From assembly GCA_937876395.1 (NCBI GenBank), contig CALEIM010000003.1:1-28611 (forward strand): DNA of 28,611 nucleotides. Reading direction: 5' to 3'. The notes below the pieces were generated by a model that was not told where the DNA came from, searched no databases, and saw only the letters and a program-made list of their open reading frames with translations. Position numbers and translations under genes: made by a program. This document shows, in pieces, positions 21,932 to 28,611 of this stretch (position 1 is its first letter; each line of letters opens with the position of its first letter). Source of the DNA: an uncultured Wenzhouxiangella sp. Its GTDB lineage: Bacteria > Pseudomonadota > Gammaproteobacteria > Xanthomonadales > Wenzhouxiangellaceae.

Positions 21932-23542
21932 TCAGCCCGGATAGGTGTACGGCGCTTGCAAACCGAGTGGCAATCCGATGAACCAGTACAGCAGCAGGAA
22001 GCCGGTCCAGACGATGGCCAGCGCCACCGAGTACGGCAGCATCATCGAGATCAGCGTTCCGATACCGGCACCCTTGAAGTAGCGCCTGCAGAACACCACG
22101 ATCAGCGGGAAGTACGGCAACAGCGGCGTGATGATATTGGTAGTCGAATCACCGACCCGGTAAGCAGCCTGAGTCAGCTCGGGTGAAATGCCCAACTGCA
22201 TCAACATGGGCACGAAGATCGGCGCGATGATCAGCCACTTGGCCGAAGCCGAGCCAACAAACAGATTGACGAACATGGTGAGGCCAATGATGCCGACAAT
22301 CGTCATCTGCGCCGGCAGATTCATTGACTGCAGGAACTCTGCCCCGTTGACCGCAATCAGCACGCCCAGGTTGGAGGCGGCGAACGCGGCGATGAACTGG
22401 GCTGCAAAGAATGCCATCACGATGTAGTAGCCCATCGATTCCATGGCCTTGCTCATGCCGGTAATGATGTCTTTGTGCCCGTCAATGGTCTGGGCAACGT
22501 AGCCGTAGACAATGCCCGGGATCAGGAACATGATAAAGATCAAAGGCACGATCGAGCGCATCACCGGTGCCCCGAATGAGGTGATGCTTTCAAACAGAGT
22601 CAGATCCGGATTGGAGTCGCGCAAGGGCGAGCCCGGCAGCACCACGAGTATGGCCAGCAAGATCAGGGAAAGCACGATGCTGATGGTTGCCCATGTCAGG
22701 CCGCGTGATTCCTTCTCGTTGAGTGGTTCAAGCGTGGGCATGTCGGACATGTCGCCATCAGTTGGCGTGTCCTTGTTCAGGCGTGGCTCGATGATCTTGT
22801 CGGTAAGCCACCAGCCAACGCCGACGACCAGAACGCTGGAAGCGCCCATGAAAAACCAGTTGGCCAGCGGATTGACGTGCAAGCCGGAGTTGATCACCCG
22901 GCCGGCTTCCTCAGTAATGCCGGCCAGCATGGGATCGAGGGCCGACGGAATGAAATTGGCCGAGAAACCGCCCGAAACGCCAGCGAAAGCGGCTGCAATA
23001 CCGGCCAGCGGATGCCGCCCGGCAGCGTAAAACAATACCGCCCCGAGCGGGATCACCACCACATAGCCGGCATCGGCCGCGGTGTGACTGACGATCGCCA
23101 CCAGGATCAGCATCGGCGTGAGCAGCTTGACCGAAGTCCAACTCAGCAGCTTGCGCAAGCCGGCGTTGATGAAGCCGGTGTGTTCGGCGACACCCACCCC
23201 GAGCAGCGCCACCAGCACGATACCCAACGGCGCAAAAGTGACAAAGACATGCACCATGTTGACCAGGAAATCGGTCATGGCCGAGCCCGAAAGCTGATTG
23301 ACAACCTGGATCGGATCACCGGTGACCGGGTGGACCGAAGAAAACTGGATCGGTGCAAGAACCGCCGACAAGGCCCAGACAAGCAGCATCAGTAAAAAGA
23401 ACAGCACGGCCGGATCAGGCAGCCGATTGCCGACCACCTCGATCACATTCAGACTGCGCTCCAGCCAGGTGCGGTTGGCGTGTGAGACGGGATTGGGTGT
23501 CGCGGACGGAGTCGTGCCCCCGTTCTGATTATCTTGACTCAT
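21932..23542 (-). CDS. AbgT-family transporter
   Basis: 536 residues with about a dozen hydrophobic segments. The family (AbgT/MtrF) exports sulfonamides or imports p-aminobenzoyl-glutamate depending on the member. Recognisable stretches are NRLPDPAVLFFLLMLLVWALSA near the N-terminus, PLGIVLVALLGVGVAEHTGFINAGLRKLL, SHTAADAGYVVVIPLGA, GVSGGFSANFIPSALDPMLAGIT, and ASAKWLIIAPIFVPMLMQLGISPELTQAAYRVGDSTTNIITPLLPYFPLIV, which includes the substrate-site region. No abgAB hydrolase genes are adjacent, so folate-catabolite use is not supported here. It has a downstream terminator. Confidence 0.92.
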   Translation of the reverse strand: MSQDNQNGGTTPSATPNPVSHANRTWLERSLNVIEVVGNRLPDPAVLFFLLMLLVWALSAVLAPIQFSSVHPVTGDPIQVVNQLSGSAMTDFLVNMVHVFVTFAPLGIVLVALLGVGVAEHTGFINAGLRKLLSWTSVKLLTPMLILVAIVSHTAADAGYVVVIPLGAVLFYAAGRHPLAGIAAAFAGVSGGFSANFIPSALDPMLAGITEEAGRVINSGLHVNPLANWFFMGASSVLVVGVGWWLTDKIIEPRLNKDTPTDGDMSDMPTLEPLNEKESRGLTWATISIVLSLILLAILVVLPGSPLRDSNPDLTLFESITSFGAPVMRSIVPLIFIMFLIPGIVYGYVAQTIDGHKDIITGMSKAMESMGYYIVMAFFAAQFIAAFAASNLGVLIAVNGAEFLQSMNLPAQMTIVGIIGLTMFVNLFVGSASAKWLIIAPIFVPMLMQLGISPELTQAAYRVGDSTTNIITPLLPYFPLIVVFCRRYFKGAGIGTLISMMLPYSVALAIVWTGFLLLYWFIGLPLGLQAPYTYPG

Positions 23543-23621
23543 GCGTGGTGGTCCCTAAAGGTTGTTCCAGGTCAGCTGTTCCAGATCATGGCTTGTAAAG
23601 CACGGAAAAGTGCCGGTCGGG

Positions 23622-24221
23622 TTACTCGTGTCCCCACGGTGCCGGCGGTGCTTCGACGGGCTGGGTCAGGTCGAACTCGGCCCGGAACAGGCGTGCACTG
23701 CGAACCAGCTCATAAGCGAATTTCTCGCCGGGGTGCACTTCCATCGACCAGAAATTGGTGATTGAAACGTCCAGGCCGTTGGCCAGGAACAGGGCTATTG
23801 AAAAATCATCCACCGGAAAGGTCTGGCGCCAGGCGCGGCCGGCATCGGTGGTGTGACCGCCGTACCAGGTGACCGCCTCTTCCGAGCCGTCGGCGTGGCG
23901 ATGGTCGTGCTTGAGAACAAAGCCGTCGCCACTGCGGCTGACGATCCAGGTACGCGAGCGATTGTCGCCGACGTGCAGCGGGATACGAATTTCCTCATCA
24001 CTGCATTCGCGTACGTGCATGATGACTTCGCGGTTGAGCCAACTGTCGTCGGAGGGCTGGCTGAAGCCGGTCATTTGACCCGAGTAGGCGTTTCCACACA
24101 GGGCGGAGAGCTGGCTCCAGAATGTGCCCTGAGAATCGGTTTCGTTGGGTCCTGCAGTGGTCGAAAAGGCCACGACCAGCAGCACCAGGCCAATTAGCGG
24201 CCGTGAAAGTTGAATCAGCAT
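23622..24221 (-). CDS. Secreted protein of unknown function
   Basis: 199 residues from the ATG at 24221, with AGGGA upstream; a signal peptide (MLIQLSRPLIGLVLLVVAFSTTAG) indicates export to the periplasm. The mature part has exactly two cysteines (LSALCGNAY and HVRECSDEE), probably a disulfide. It also contains a striking motif DNRSRTWIVSR followed by VLKHDHRHADGSEEAVTWYGG, rich in His, Asp and Arg and suggestive of a conserved ligand or metal site. I do not recognise a named family. It sits 79 bp upstream of the AbgT-family gene on the same strand and may be independently expressed. Confidence 0.8.
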   Translation of the reverse strand: MLIQLSRPLIGLVLLVVAFSTTAGPNETDSQGTFWSQLSALCGNAYSGQMTGFSQPSDDSWLNREVIMHVRECSDEEIRIPLHVGDNRSRTWIVSRSGDGFVLKHDHRHADGSEEAVTWYGGHTTDAGRAWRQTFPVDDFSIALFLANGLDVSITNFWSMEVHPGEKFAYELVRSARLFRAEFDLTQPVEAPPAPWGHE

Positions 24222-24300
24222 CTTTGGTATTCCCTTGTGAGTTGGCAAAGGCTGGAAACCTTAGCACAGCGCCGGCACCGCGGCCAGAGCAGCCTCGGAT

Positions 24301-24624
24301 TCAGCGTTTGCGGCGCGGTCCGTCGAGCGGCAGCGGGGTCACTTTCTCGTTACTGTCACGTTCACGAATGACCGCCTGGCCGCGTTTTTTGACCTGCTCG
24401 ATTCGAAGCACCGAATGCATCGGCAGGTGCAGCACCTGCACATCGGCAAACTCTTCGCGCAGACGCTCTTCGGTTGGATCAATCACCACGCCATCATCCG
24501 TTTCAAACACCAGCTCGGAAATCTGGATGAAGCCATAGCTCAGCTCGCTGCCAATGACCTTGCGGCAGAACAGCTCGTAAACCTCTCCCTGGTTGAGAAA
24601 GCTGATCTTGAACATGTAACTCAT
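24301..24624 (-). CDS. DUF1820 family protein
   Basis: 107 residues. The MSYMFKISFLNQGEVYELFCRKVIGSELSYGFIQISELVFE opening and the VVIDPTEERLREEFADVQVLHLPMHSVLRIEQV body are the DUF1820 pattern, a small beta-rich cytoplasmic family of gammaproteobacteria with no established function. The tail is basic (GPRRKR). A good Shine-Dalgarno (GGAG) precedes the ATG, which lies 19 nt after the rhomboid stop, so it is probably the last gene of the gspAB operon. Confidence 0.88.
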   Translation of the reverse strand: MSYMFKISFLNQGEVYELFCRKVIGSELSYGFIQISELVFETDDGVVIDPTEERLREEFADVQVLHLPMHSVLRIEQVKKRGQAVIRERDSNEKVTPLPLDGPRRKR

Positions 24625-24643
24625 GAAAACTCCTGGCTCCTCT

Positions 24644-25342
24644 TCAGTCGTCTTGCCGGCGCAGATTGATCAAGCCGGGGATCGGGCGCAGCAGCAGCGC
24701 GACCACTACTCCGGCAATAAAGCCGGCGACGTGCGCCCACCAGGCAACCGCACCGGATGCAAGTCCGAATACGGTGTAAACGAGCTGCAGTGTAAACCAT
24801 GAGCCGATGACCAGAATGGCCGGTACCCTTGCAAACTGCAGATACAGACCAAGCGGCAGATACAGGCCCATGCGGTTGACCGGAAACAGGCCCAGATAAA
24901 TACCGATGATGGCCGATACCCCACCGCTGGCGCCAATGACCGGGATGCTGCTGTCACCCATCTGCCAGGCCAGGCAGAAATTCGCCAGGCCGCCGAGCAG
25001 GAGAAAAGTGGCCGCCATTCCCCAGTGCCCCAGAGCACGCTCTACCGTGATGCCAAAGACCCACAGGTAGGCCAGGTTGCCGGCCAGGTGGGTCCAGTCG
25101 CCGTGCACGAACAGCGCGGTGAACAGACCAATCAACTCGGAATTGACCCCTTCACTGAGCGGCCGTGCGAAGGCAGCATTGATTTCGGCCGGAATGAATC
25201 CCCAGCTACGCAACCAGATCAAGGCATCGCCGGGCGCCAGAAATTCGGCGTAGATGCGCGTTATGAGCATCGCCAGACTGAACGCCGTCAGGACCCACGG
25301 CCAGGCGACCTGGCGCGGGCGGGCGGCCGAGCGACGCCTCAT
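24644..25342 (-). CDS. Rhomboid-family intramembrane serine protease
   Basis: 232 residues with about six to seven hydrophobic segments. The rhomboid catalytic features are intact: the oxyanion His/Asn region in HGDWTHLAGNLAYLWVFG (His85, Asn89), the nucleophile Ser139 in GASGGVSAIIGIYLGLFP, and the general base His204 in WWAHVAGF. It would cleave membrane-spanning substrates in the inner membrane. The start overlaps the gspB stop (ATGA), so it is translationally coupled to gspB. It resembles the general bacterial rhomboid group (GASGxxSAxxGxYLxLFP) and not the rhombosortase group that processes GlyGly-CTERM proteins. Confidence 0.93.
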   Translation of the reverse strand: MRRRSAARPRQVAWPWVLTAFSLAMLITRIYAEFLAPGDALIWLRSWGFIPAEINAAFARPLSEGVNSELIGLFTALFVHGDWTHLAGNLAYLWVFGITVERALGHWGMAATFLLLGGLANFCLAWQMGDSSIPVIGASGGVSAIIGIYLGLFPVNRMGLYLPLGLYLQFARVPAILVIGSWFTLQLVYTVFGLASGAVAWWAHVAGFIAGVVVALLLRPIPGLINLRRQDD

Positions 25343-26274
25343 CGAGGCTCGAGCAGGAAGCGGTGAGAGCGGAAATCTACGATGGCGCCTTCGCGACGGA
25401 TATCGACCAGTTGGACGCCTTGGCCGAGCACATCCCCGGCAATGTAGCGTTCACCGTTGACGAGCACGAAGCGCTCGTTTTCTCGGGGTGAAAAAACATG
25501 AATGGTCAGATCCAGGTCAGGCAGATTGCGTCGCACCGACAGCGGCAGCTCCCAGACCCGAACGTATTCGGCAACGTCGCTATGCAGCGGCTGCTGTGGC
25601 TCAGTCGCGGTGCCGCTTTGCGCGGATTCGCCGGCAGATGCCGACTCATTAGCCGGCTCTGGCCGGGCAGTGCGGCGGGGCGGCGGGGCCGAGCGATCGG
25701 CCGCCGATTCCGCCACTCGACGTTCAAGCTCAGCCATAGCCTCATCGGCCGGCACCGGTGGCGTTTCACGCTGTGGCGCCTGGCGGGTAACCGTGCGCGC
25801 CGCGCGGCTACCCAGCGGCTGGCGTCGATCAACCACGACTTCCGGCTCGGCTTCGCCCGCGGTTTGATCTGCCACAGTATGATCGGACTGCGCAGCATCC
25901 AGACCTGCAAGCGCTTCATCTTCGGACGCAGCATCCAGGGCTGTGGCCCGCTCCATCTCGCTCAGGCGTCGCGCGATCTGGTCTGCTTCCGACGGCTGTC
26001 CGGTCGCCGTGGTCGGCGCTTCCGAATCGGGGATATCGGCCGGTGCGATGACAGCGGCCACGCGATCCGGCAGCCAGTGTGGCCGAAAAACCGCCACGCT
26101 GGCCAGTGCTCCGGCCAGGACCACCGCGCCCATCATCGAGACCAGGACGAGCTTGAGCCCGCCTCCACGCCGCCGGCGCCGAGGCAAAGTTGTTTCGGCG
26201 GAATGCAGGCCGGGCGGCCCCTGCTGCCGGCGACGCGCATCGGACTTGCGCAATGCATCAAGTAAAAAAGACAC
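25339..26274 (-). CDS. gspB: Type II secretion assembly protein GspB
   Basis: 311 residues, starting at a GTG two nt after the gspA stop, with GGAG upstream. A short cytoplasmic N-terminus beginning SFLLDALRKSDARRRQ (a GspB hallmark) is followed by a basic stretch and one transmembrane helix (~40-63). A long Pro/Ala/Glu-rich periplasmic linker (~75-235) leads to the C-terminal GspB domain, VWELPLSVRRNLPDLDLTIHVFSPRENERFVLVNGERY and onward. With GspA it forms the complex that helps insert the GspD secretin through the peptidoglycan. The other gsp genes are not in the window. Confidence 0.9.
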   Translation of the reverse strand: MSFLLDALRKSDARRRQQGPPGLHSAETTLPRRRRRGGGLKLVLVSMMGAVVLAGALASVAVFRPHWLPDRVAAVIAPADIPDSEAPTTATGQPSEADQIARRLSEMERATALDAASEDEALAGLDAAQSDHTVADQTAGEAEPEVVVDRRQPLGSRAARTVTRQAPQRETPPVPADEAMAELERRVAESAADRSAPPPRRTARPEPANESASAGESAQSGTATEPQQPLHSDVAEYVRVWELPLSVRRNLPDLDLTIHVFSPRENERFVLVNGERYIAGDVLGQGVQLVDIRREGAIVDFRSHRFLLEPR

Positions 26275-26276
26275 CT

Positions 26277-27818
26277 TCAGACTCCGTCATTGCTCAGCAG
26301 GGCCGGTGCATCAAGCTGCGGCACGCCCAGAAACAGCCGAGTGGCCGGTCCGATCACGCCGTCGTCATCGATGCCGTGCAGACGCTGGAAATTGGCCACC
26401 CAGTCGCGAAAAGTTTCATCATAGTCCTGGTTGATCGTTCCGGTCCATGGAGCGAGCATGGTTTTCGCGGCCAGCTCCTTGGCCCGCAGCACTCGCGGCC
26501 CGCTATCGCCGATGCGCAACAGCGTGCCGTCATCGGGCCAGGCCATCAGCAGCTCTCCTCGCCAGCGCCGTTCGATCTGCGTGCGCGGCACGCGCCAGTC
26601 CTGGCCATTGTGCCTCAAAATTACGTCCCTGCTCTCCAGTCTGGCCATCAAAATATGGCTGCCACGCGGGTCGTGGAGCTGGAGCACTGCCGGCAGGTTG
26701 ATCTGTTCAAGGTAGGTCCAGTTGCCGCGCAGCATCAGGCAGGCCGCCGCTGCCGCTTGATCGCCGGAACAGGCCGATGCCACCTGCTCGCCCGAAAGTC
26801 GCGGCCAGACGGCGGCCAGCTCGTTGAAAGCGGAGGTTGCGGTGGAATCTTCCAGCACCGATATCCAGGTCGGCGCGAGGTCGGTCTCGACACTTTCCGG
26901 TGATCTCAGCAGTGCCAGGGCGAGCGCCGTGGCGCCGGCCAGAACCAGGATCAGGGCCACGGCGGCAATCAGCCCGCGCAGCCAGCCGCCGGACTGCTCG
27001 GGCTCTTCGCCGGCCACTTCCCGGGCCGCTGCCCGAACCAGACCGGCACCGATTCGGTCGACTTCCTGAGAGTATCCGGCGATCAGGGCGCGATCGGCGA
27101 TGATATTTATCAGCCTGGGCACGCCCTCCGAGGCCCGATAGATGGCACGCAGACCGTCGGCCGTGAACGGACAGCGCTGTGCCCCGGCCACTTCCAGACG
27201 ATGGCGCACATAGGTTTCGGTCTCAGCCTCGTTGAGCGGGTCGAGGTGGTAGCGGGCGGTGATCCGCTGTGCGAGCTGGCGAAGTTCCTGACGGGCCAGC
27301 AGTTCGCGCAGCTCGGGCTGGCCAATCAGGATAATCTGCAGCAGCTTGTCAGTGGCCGTCTCAAGATTGGTCAGCAAGCGAACCTGTTCGAGCGAGTCGC
27401 GACTCATGTTCTGCGCCTCGTCGATAATCAGCACGACCCGCATACCTTCAGCGTGACGTTCAAGAAGATAGTGATTGAGACGCTCTTGAAGCTGCTGCAC
27501 GCTGCCGTCGCTGTCCTCGATCGGGATCTGAAGCTCGTGACAGATTGCGCGCAGCAGCTCGCCCGGCGAGAGCATGGGATTGAGGATCAGGGCAATCCGG
27601 GTTGTGTCCGGAACCTGTTCGAGTACCAGTCGGCACAGCGTGGTCTTGCCGGTGCCCACTTCGCCGGTGAGCTGGATGAACCCACCGCTGCTGCCCTGCC
27701 CGACTCCGTAAAGCAGATGGGCCAGCGCATCACGATGGCGCTGGCTCAGGTAAACAAATCGCGGGTTGGGCGTGATCGAAAACGGATATTCCGACAGGCC
27801 GTAGAACTGCTCGTACAT
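26277..27818 (-). CDS. gspA: ExeA/GspA-type AAA ATPase with peptidoglycan-binding domain
   Basis: 513 residues. The N-terminus MYEQFYGLSEYPFSITPNPRFVYLSQRH is the ExeA signature. An AAA domain carries Walker A (GEVGTGKTT, ~residue 52) and Walker B (VLIIDEAQNM, ~130), with GQPELRELLARQELRQLAQRI as the sensor region. A transmembrane helix (~283-306) separates it from a periplasmic part that ends in a peptidoglycan-binding type 1 domain (WVANFQRLHGIDDDGVIGPATRLFLG). In Aeromonas ExeA binds peptidoglycan and, with ExeB, assembles the ExeD secretin. It is the first gene of the gspA-gspB-rhomboid-DUF1820 set, starting 42 bp after the putA stop. Confidence 0.92.
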   Translation of the reverse strand: MYEQFYGLSEYPFSITPNPRFVYLSQRHRDALAHLLYGVGQGSSGGFIQLTGEVGTGKTTLCRLVLEQVPDTTRIALILNPMLSPGELLRAICHELQIPIEDSDGSVQQLQERLNHYLLERHAEGMRVVLIIDEAQNMSRDSLEQVRLLTNLETATDKLLQIILIGQPELRELLARQELRQLAQRITARYHLDPLNEAETETYVRHRLEVAGAQRCPFTADGLRAIYRASEGVPRLINIIADRALIAGYSQEVDRIGAGLVRAAAREVAGEEPEQSGGWLRGLIAAVALILVLAGATALALALLRSPESVETDLAPTWISVLEDSTATSAFNELAAVWPRLSGEQVASACSGDQAAAAACLMLRGNWTYLEQINLPAVLQLHDPRGSHILMARLESRDVILRHNGQDWRVPRTQIERRWRGELLMAWPDDGTLLRIGDSGPRVLRAKELAAKTMLAPWTGTINQDYDETFRDWVANFQRLHGIDDDGVIGPATRLFLGVPQLDAPALLSNDGV

Positions 27819-27860
27819 CTATTCTGATACCCCGGCAGCAGGCTCCTGCATCCTGATCTA

Positions 27861-28611
27861 TCAATCCGACAGCGCCAGCAGCGATGCGTTTCCGCCCACC
27901 GCGGCGGTGTTGATGGTGAGCGTGCGCTCGGTGATGAAACGCGACAGGTAACGCGGGCCGCCGGCCTTGGGTCCGGTGCCGGACAGGCCTTCGCCACCGA
28001 AGGGCTGAACTCCGACGACGGCTCCGGTCATGTTGCGGTTGACGTAGGCATTGCCGACCTTGACACGGTGTGCAATGTAGTCCTGGACCCGGTCAATTCG
28101 ACTGTGCACGCCCAGGGTCAGTCCGTAGCCGGTCGCGTTGATCGCCTCGATCAGCTCGTCGAGCTGGTTTGCACGGTAGCGCACGATGTGCAGGATCGGC
28201 CCGAAAATCTCGCGCCCCAGCTCCTCGATTCGCTCGAACGGGACATGAAGAACCAAGCCGTCCTGGTGAGCGCCCTGCTCGAGGAGGACCTCGACGCGGT
28301 CCGCAAGATCCGAGGTCCCGAGCGCGAGCAGGTCGTCGCCGACTTCGAGGCGGAGCGGGAGAGCCTTCTCGGCGAAGTGCACGCGGAAGCTGAAGAACGG
28401 GAGCGCGCGCGACCCTTGGAGATCGTCCCGGAACGCGCGCATCTCCTCGATGCGGCGTGTGAGGCCGGGCAGTCGTGCGCGCGCGGTCTCCGCCGACGCG
28501 GTGGGCGCACCGAACAGATCGACGTCCGCCGCACGTGCACGCAGCTCGCGCGCGTCGTAATCGATCTGTCGGTGCAGCGTGTCCAGCCAGGCACGGGCGA
28601 GTCGCTTCTCC
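27861..28611 (-). CDS. putA: Proline utilization protein PutA, C-terminal end of the aldehyde dehydrogenase part (partial)
   Basis: The last ~125 residues (27861 to about 28240) are clearly the end of the glutamate-semialdehyde dehydrogenase domain of PutA. They comprise ELGREIFGPILHIVRY, INATGYGLTLGVHSRIDRV, GNAYVNRNMTGAVVGVQPF, GGEGLSGTGPKAGGPRYLSRF and the PutA-specific C-terminus TLTINTAAVGGNASLLALS. PutA oxidises proline to glutamate. The frame stays open to the right edge (28611), but residues upstream of ~28240 do not resemble PutA. The catalytic-Cys motif expected ~110 residues before the FGP motif is not there, although the window extends far enough. The gene is therefore either cut by the window and chimeric, or rearranged. 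Confidence 0.8.
   Translation of the reverse strand, partial: EKRLARAWLDTLHRQIDYDARELRARAADVDLFGAPTASAETARARLPGLTRRIEEMRAFRDDLQGSRALPFFSFRVHFAEKALPLRLEVGDDLLALGTSDLADRVEVLLEQGAHQDGLVLHVPFERIEELGREIFGPILHIVRYRANQLDELIEAINATGYGLTLGVHSRIDRVQDYIAHRVKVGNAYVNRNMTGAVVGVQPFGGEGLSGTGPKAGGPRYLSRFITERTLTINTAAVGGNASLLALSD
28241..28611 (-). other. Non-PutA sequence in frame with the putA end
   Basis: Read in the putA frame, this stretch gives EKRLARAWLDTLHRQIDYDA, then GLTRRIEEMRAF and ALPFFSFRVHFAE, followed by KALPLRLEVGDDLLALGTSD. None of this is aldehyde dehydrogenase. The first part faintly recalls the region before the catalytic motif of large Eco57I-type methyltransferase/restriction proteins (a PFFSFRxHF-like element), but this is a weak impression. 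Third codon positions are almost all G or C, more extreme than in the putA end. The plus strand is also open across it. An assembly chimera or a recent recombination junction near 28240 is likely. Confidence 0.45.

Noticed and set aside
24644..25342. Rhombosortase acting on GlyGly-CTERM substrates of the type II secretion system
   Set aside because: The protein has the general bacterial rhomboid pattern around the active site and no GlyGly-CTERM protein is encoded in the window.
25498..26265. 255-codon open frame opposite gspB
   Set aside because: The composition is Arg/Gly low complexity from the Pro/Ala/Glu-rich linker of gspB read backwards.
28241..28611. Separate plus-strand gene starting at the ATG at 28245
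   Set aside because: The plus frame is open but translates to a charged, Glu/Arg-rich sequence without recognisable domains, while the minus frame has more protein-like hydrophobic patterning and a G/C-dominated third codon position.

Overview
The window is chromosomal DNA from a GC-rich gammaproteobacterium. The gene content and order (sdhAB-sdhE-ygfX, rhodanese-secB-gpsA beside gpmI-envC, split class II ribonucleotide reductase nrdJa/nrdJb, gspAB, DUF1820) and a GTAG-type REP palindrome fit the Xanthomonadales/Chromatiales/Pseudomonas neighbourhood. The exact taxon cannot be read from the sequence. Almost all of it is ordinary core and housekeeping sequence. No phage, insertion sequence, CRISPR array, rRNA or tRNA was seen.

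Layout. (1) 1-3565, plus strand: end of sdhA, then sdhB, sdhE, a YgfX-like membrane protein, mtgA and a cupin, tightly packed with overlapping start/stop codons. (2) 3585-7956, minus strand: acs, a CsoR/FrmR-family regulator with a clear dyad over its promoter, the DEAD-box helicase rhlE with a terminator inside its own leader, and a dodecin. (3) 7957-10782: a REP element, a doubtful small ORF, a UbiA-family prenyltransferase, a DUF924 protein and a VapBC-type toxin-antitoxin pair. (4) 10783-13533, plus strand: an AT-rich palindrome in front of a SulP transporter and a tandem universal stress protein. (5) 13558-16776, minus strand: nrdJa and nrdJb separated by a repeat built of competing hairpins, preceded by a pair of NrdR-like boxes 32 bp apart. 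(6) 16966-21872: gpsA, secB and a rhodanese (minus) divergent from gpmI and envC (plus), a block with E. coli-like synteny but lacking grxC. (7) 21932-24221, minus: an AbgT-family transporter and an unrecognised secreted protein. (8) 24301-27818, minus: gspA-gspB-rhomboid-DUF1820. (9) 27861-28611: the C-terminal end of a PutA aldehyde dehydrogenase domain, whose 5' extension to the window edge does not look like PutA.

No wholly new multi-gene system stands out. The best leads are regulatory or structural: the putative attenuator in the rhlE leader, the palindromic repeat between nrdJa and nrdJb, the NrdR box pair, the CsoR-family protein in which both metal-ligand cysteines are serines, the rhomboid protease embedded in a gspAB operon, and the abrupt non-PutA sequence at the right edge. 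All statements come from reading the sequence; no database search or folding calculation was run.
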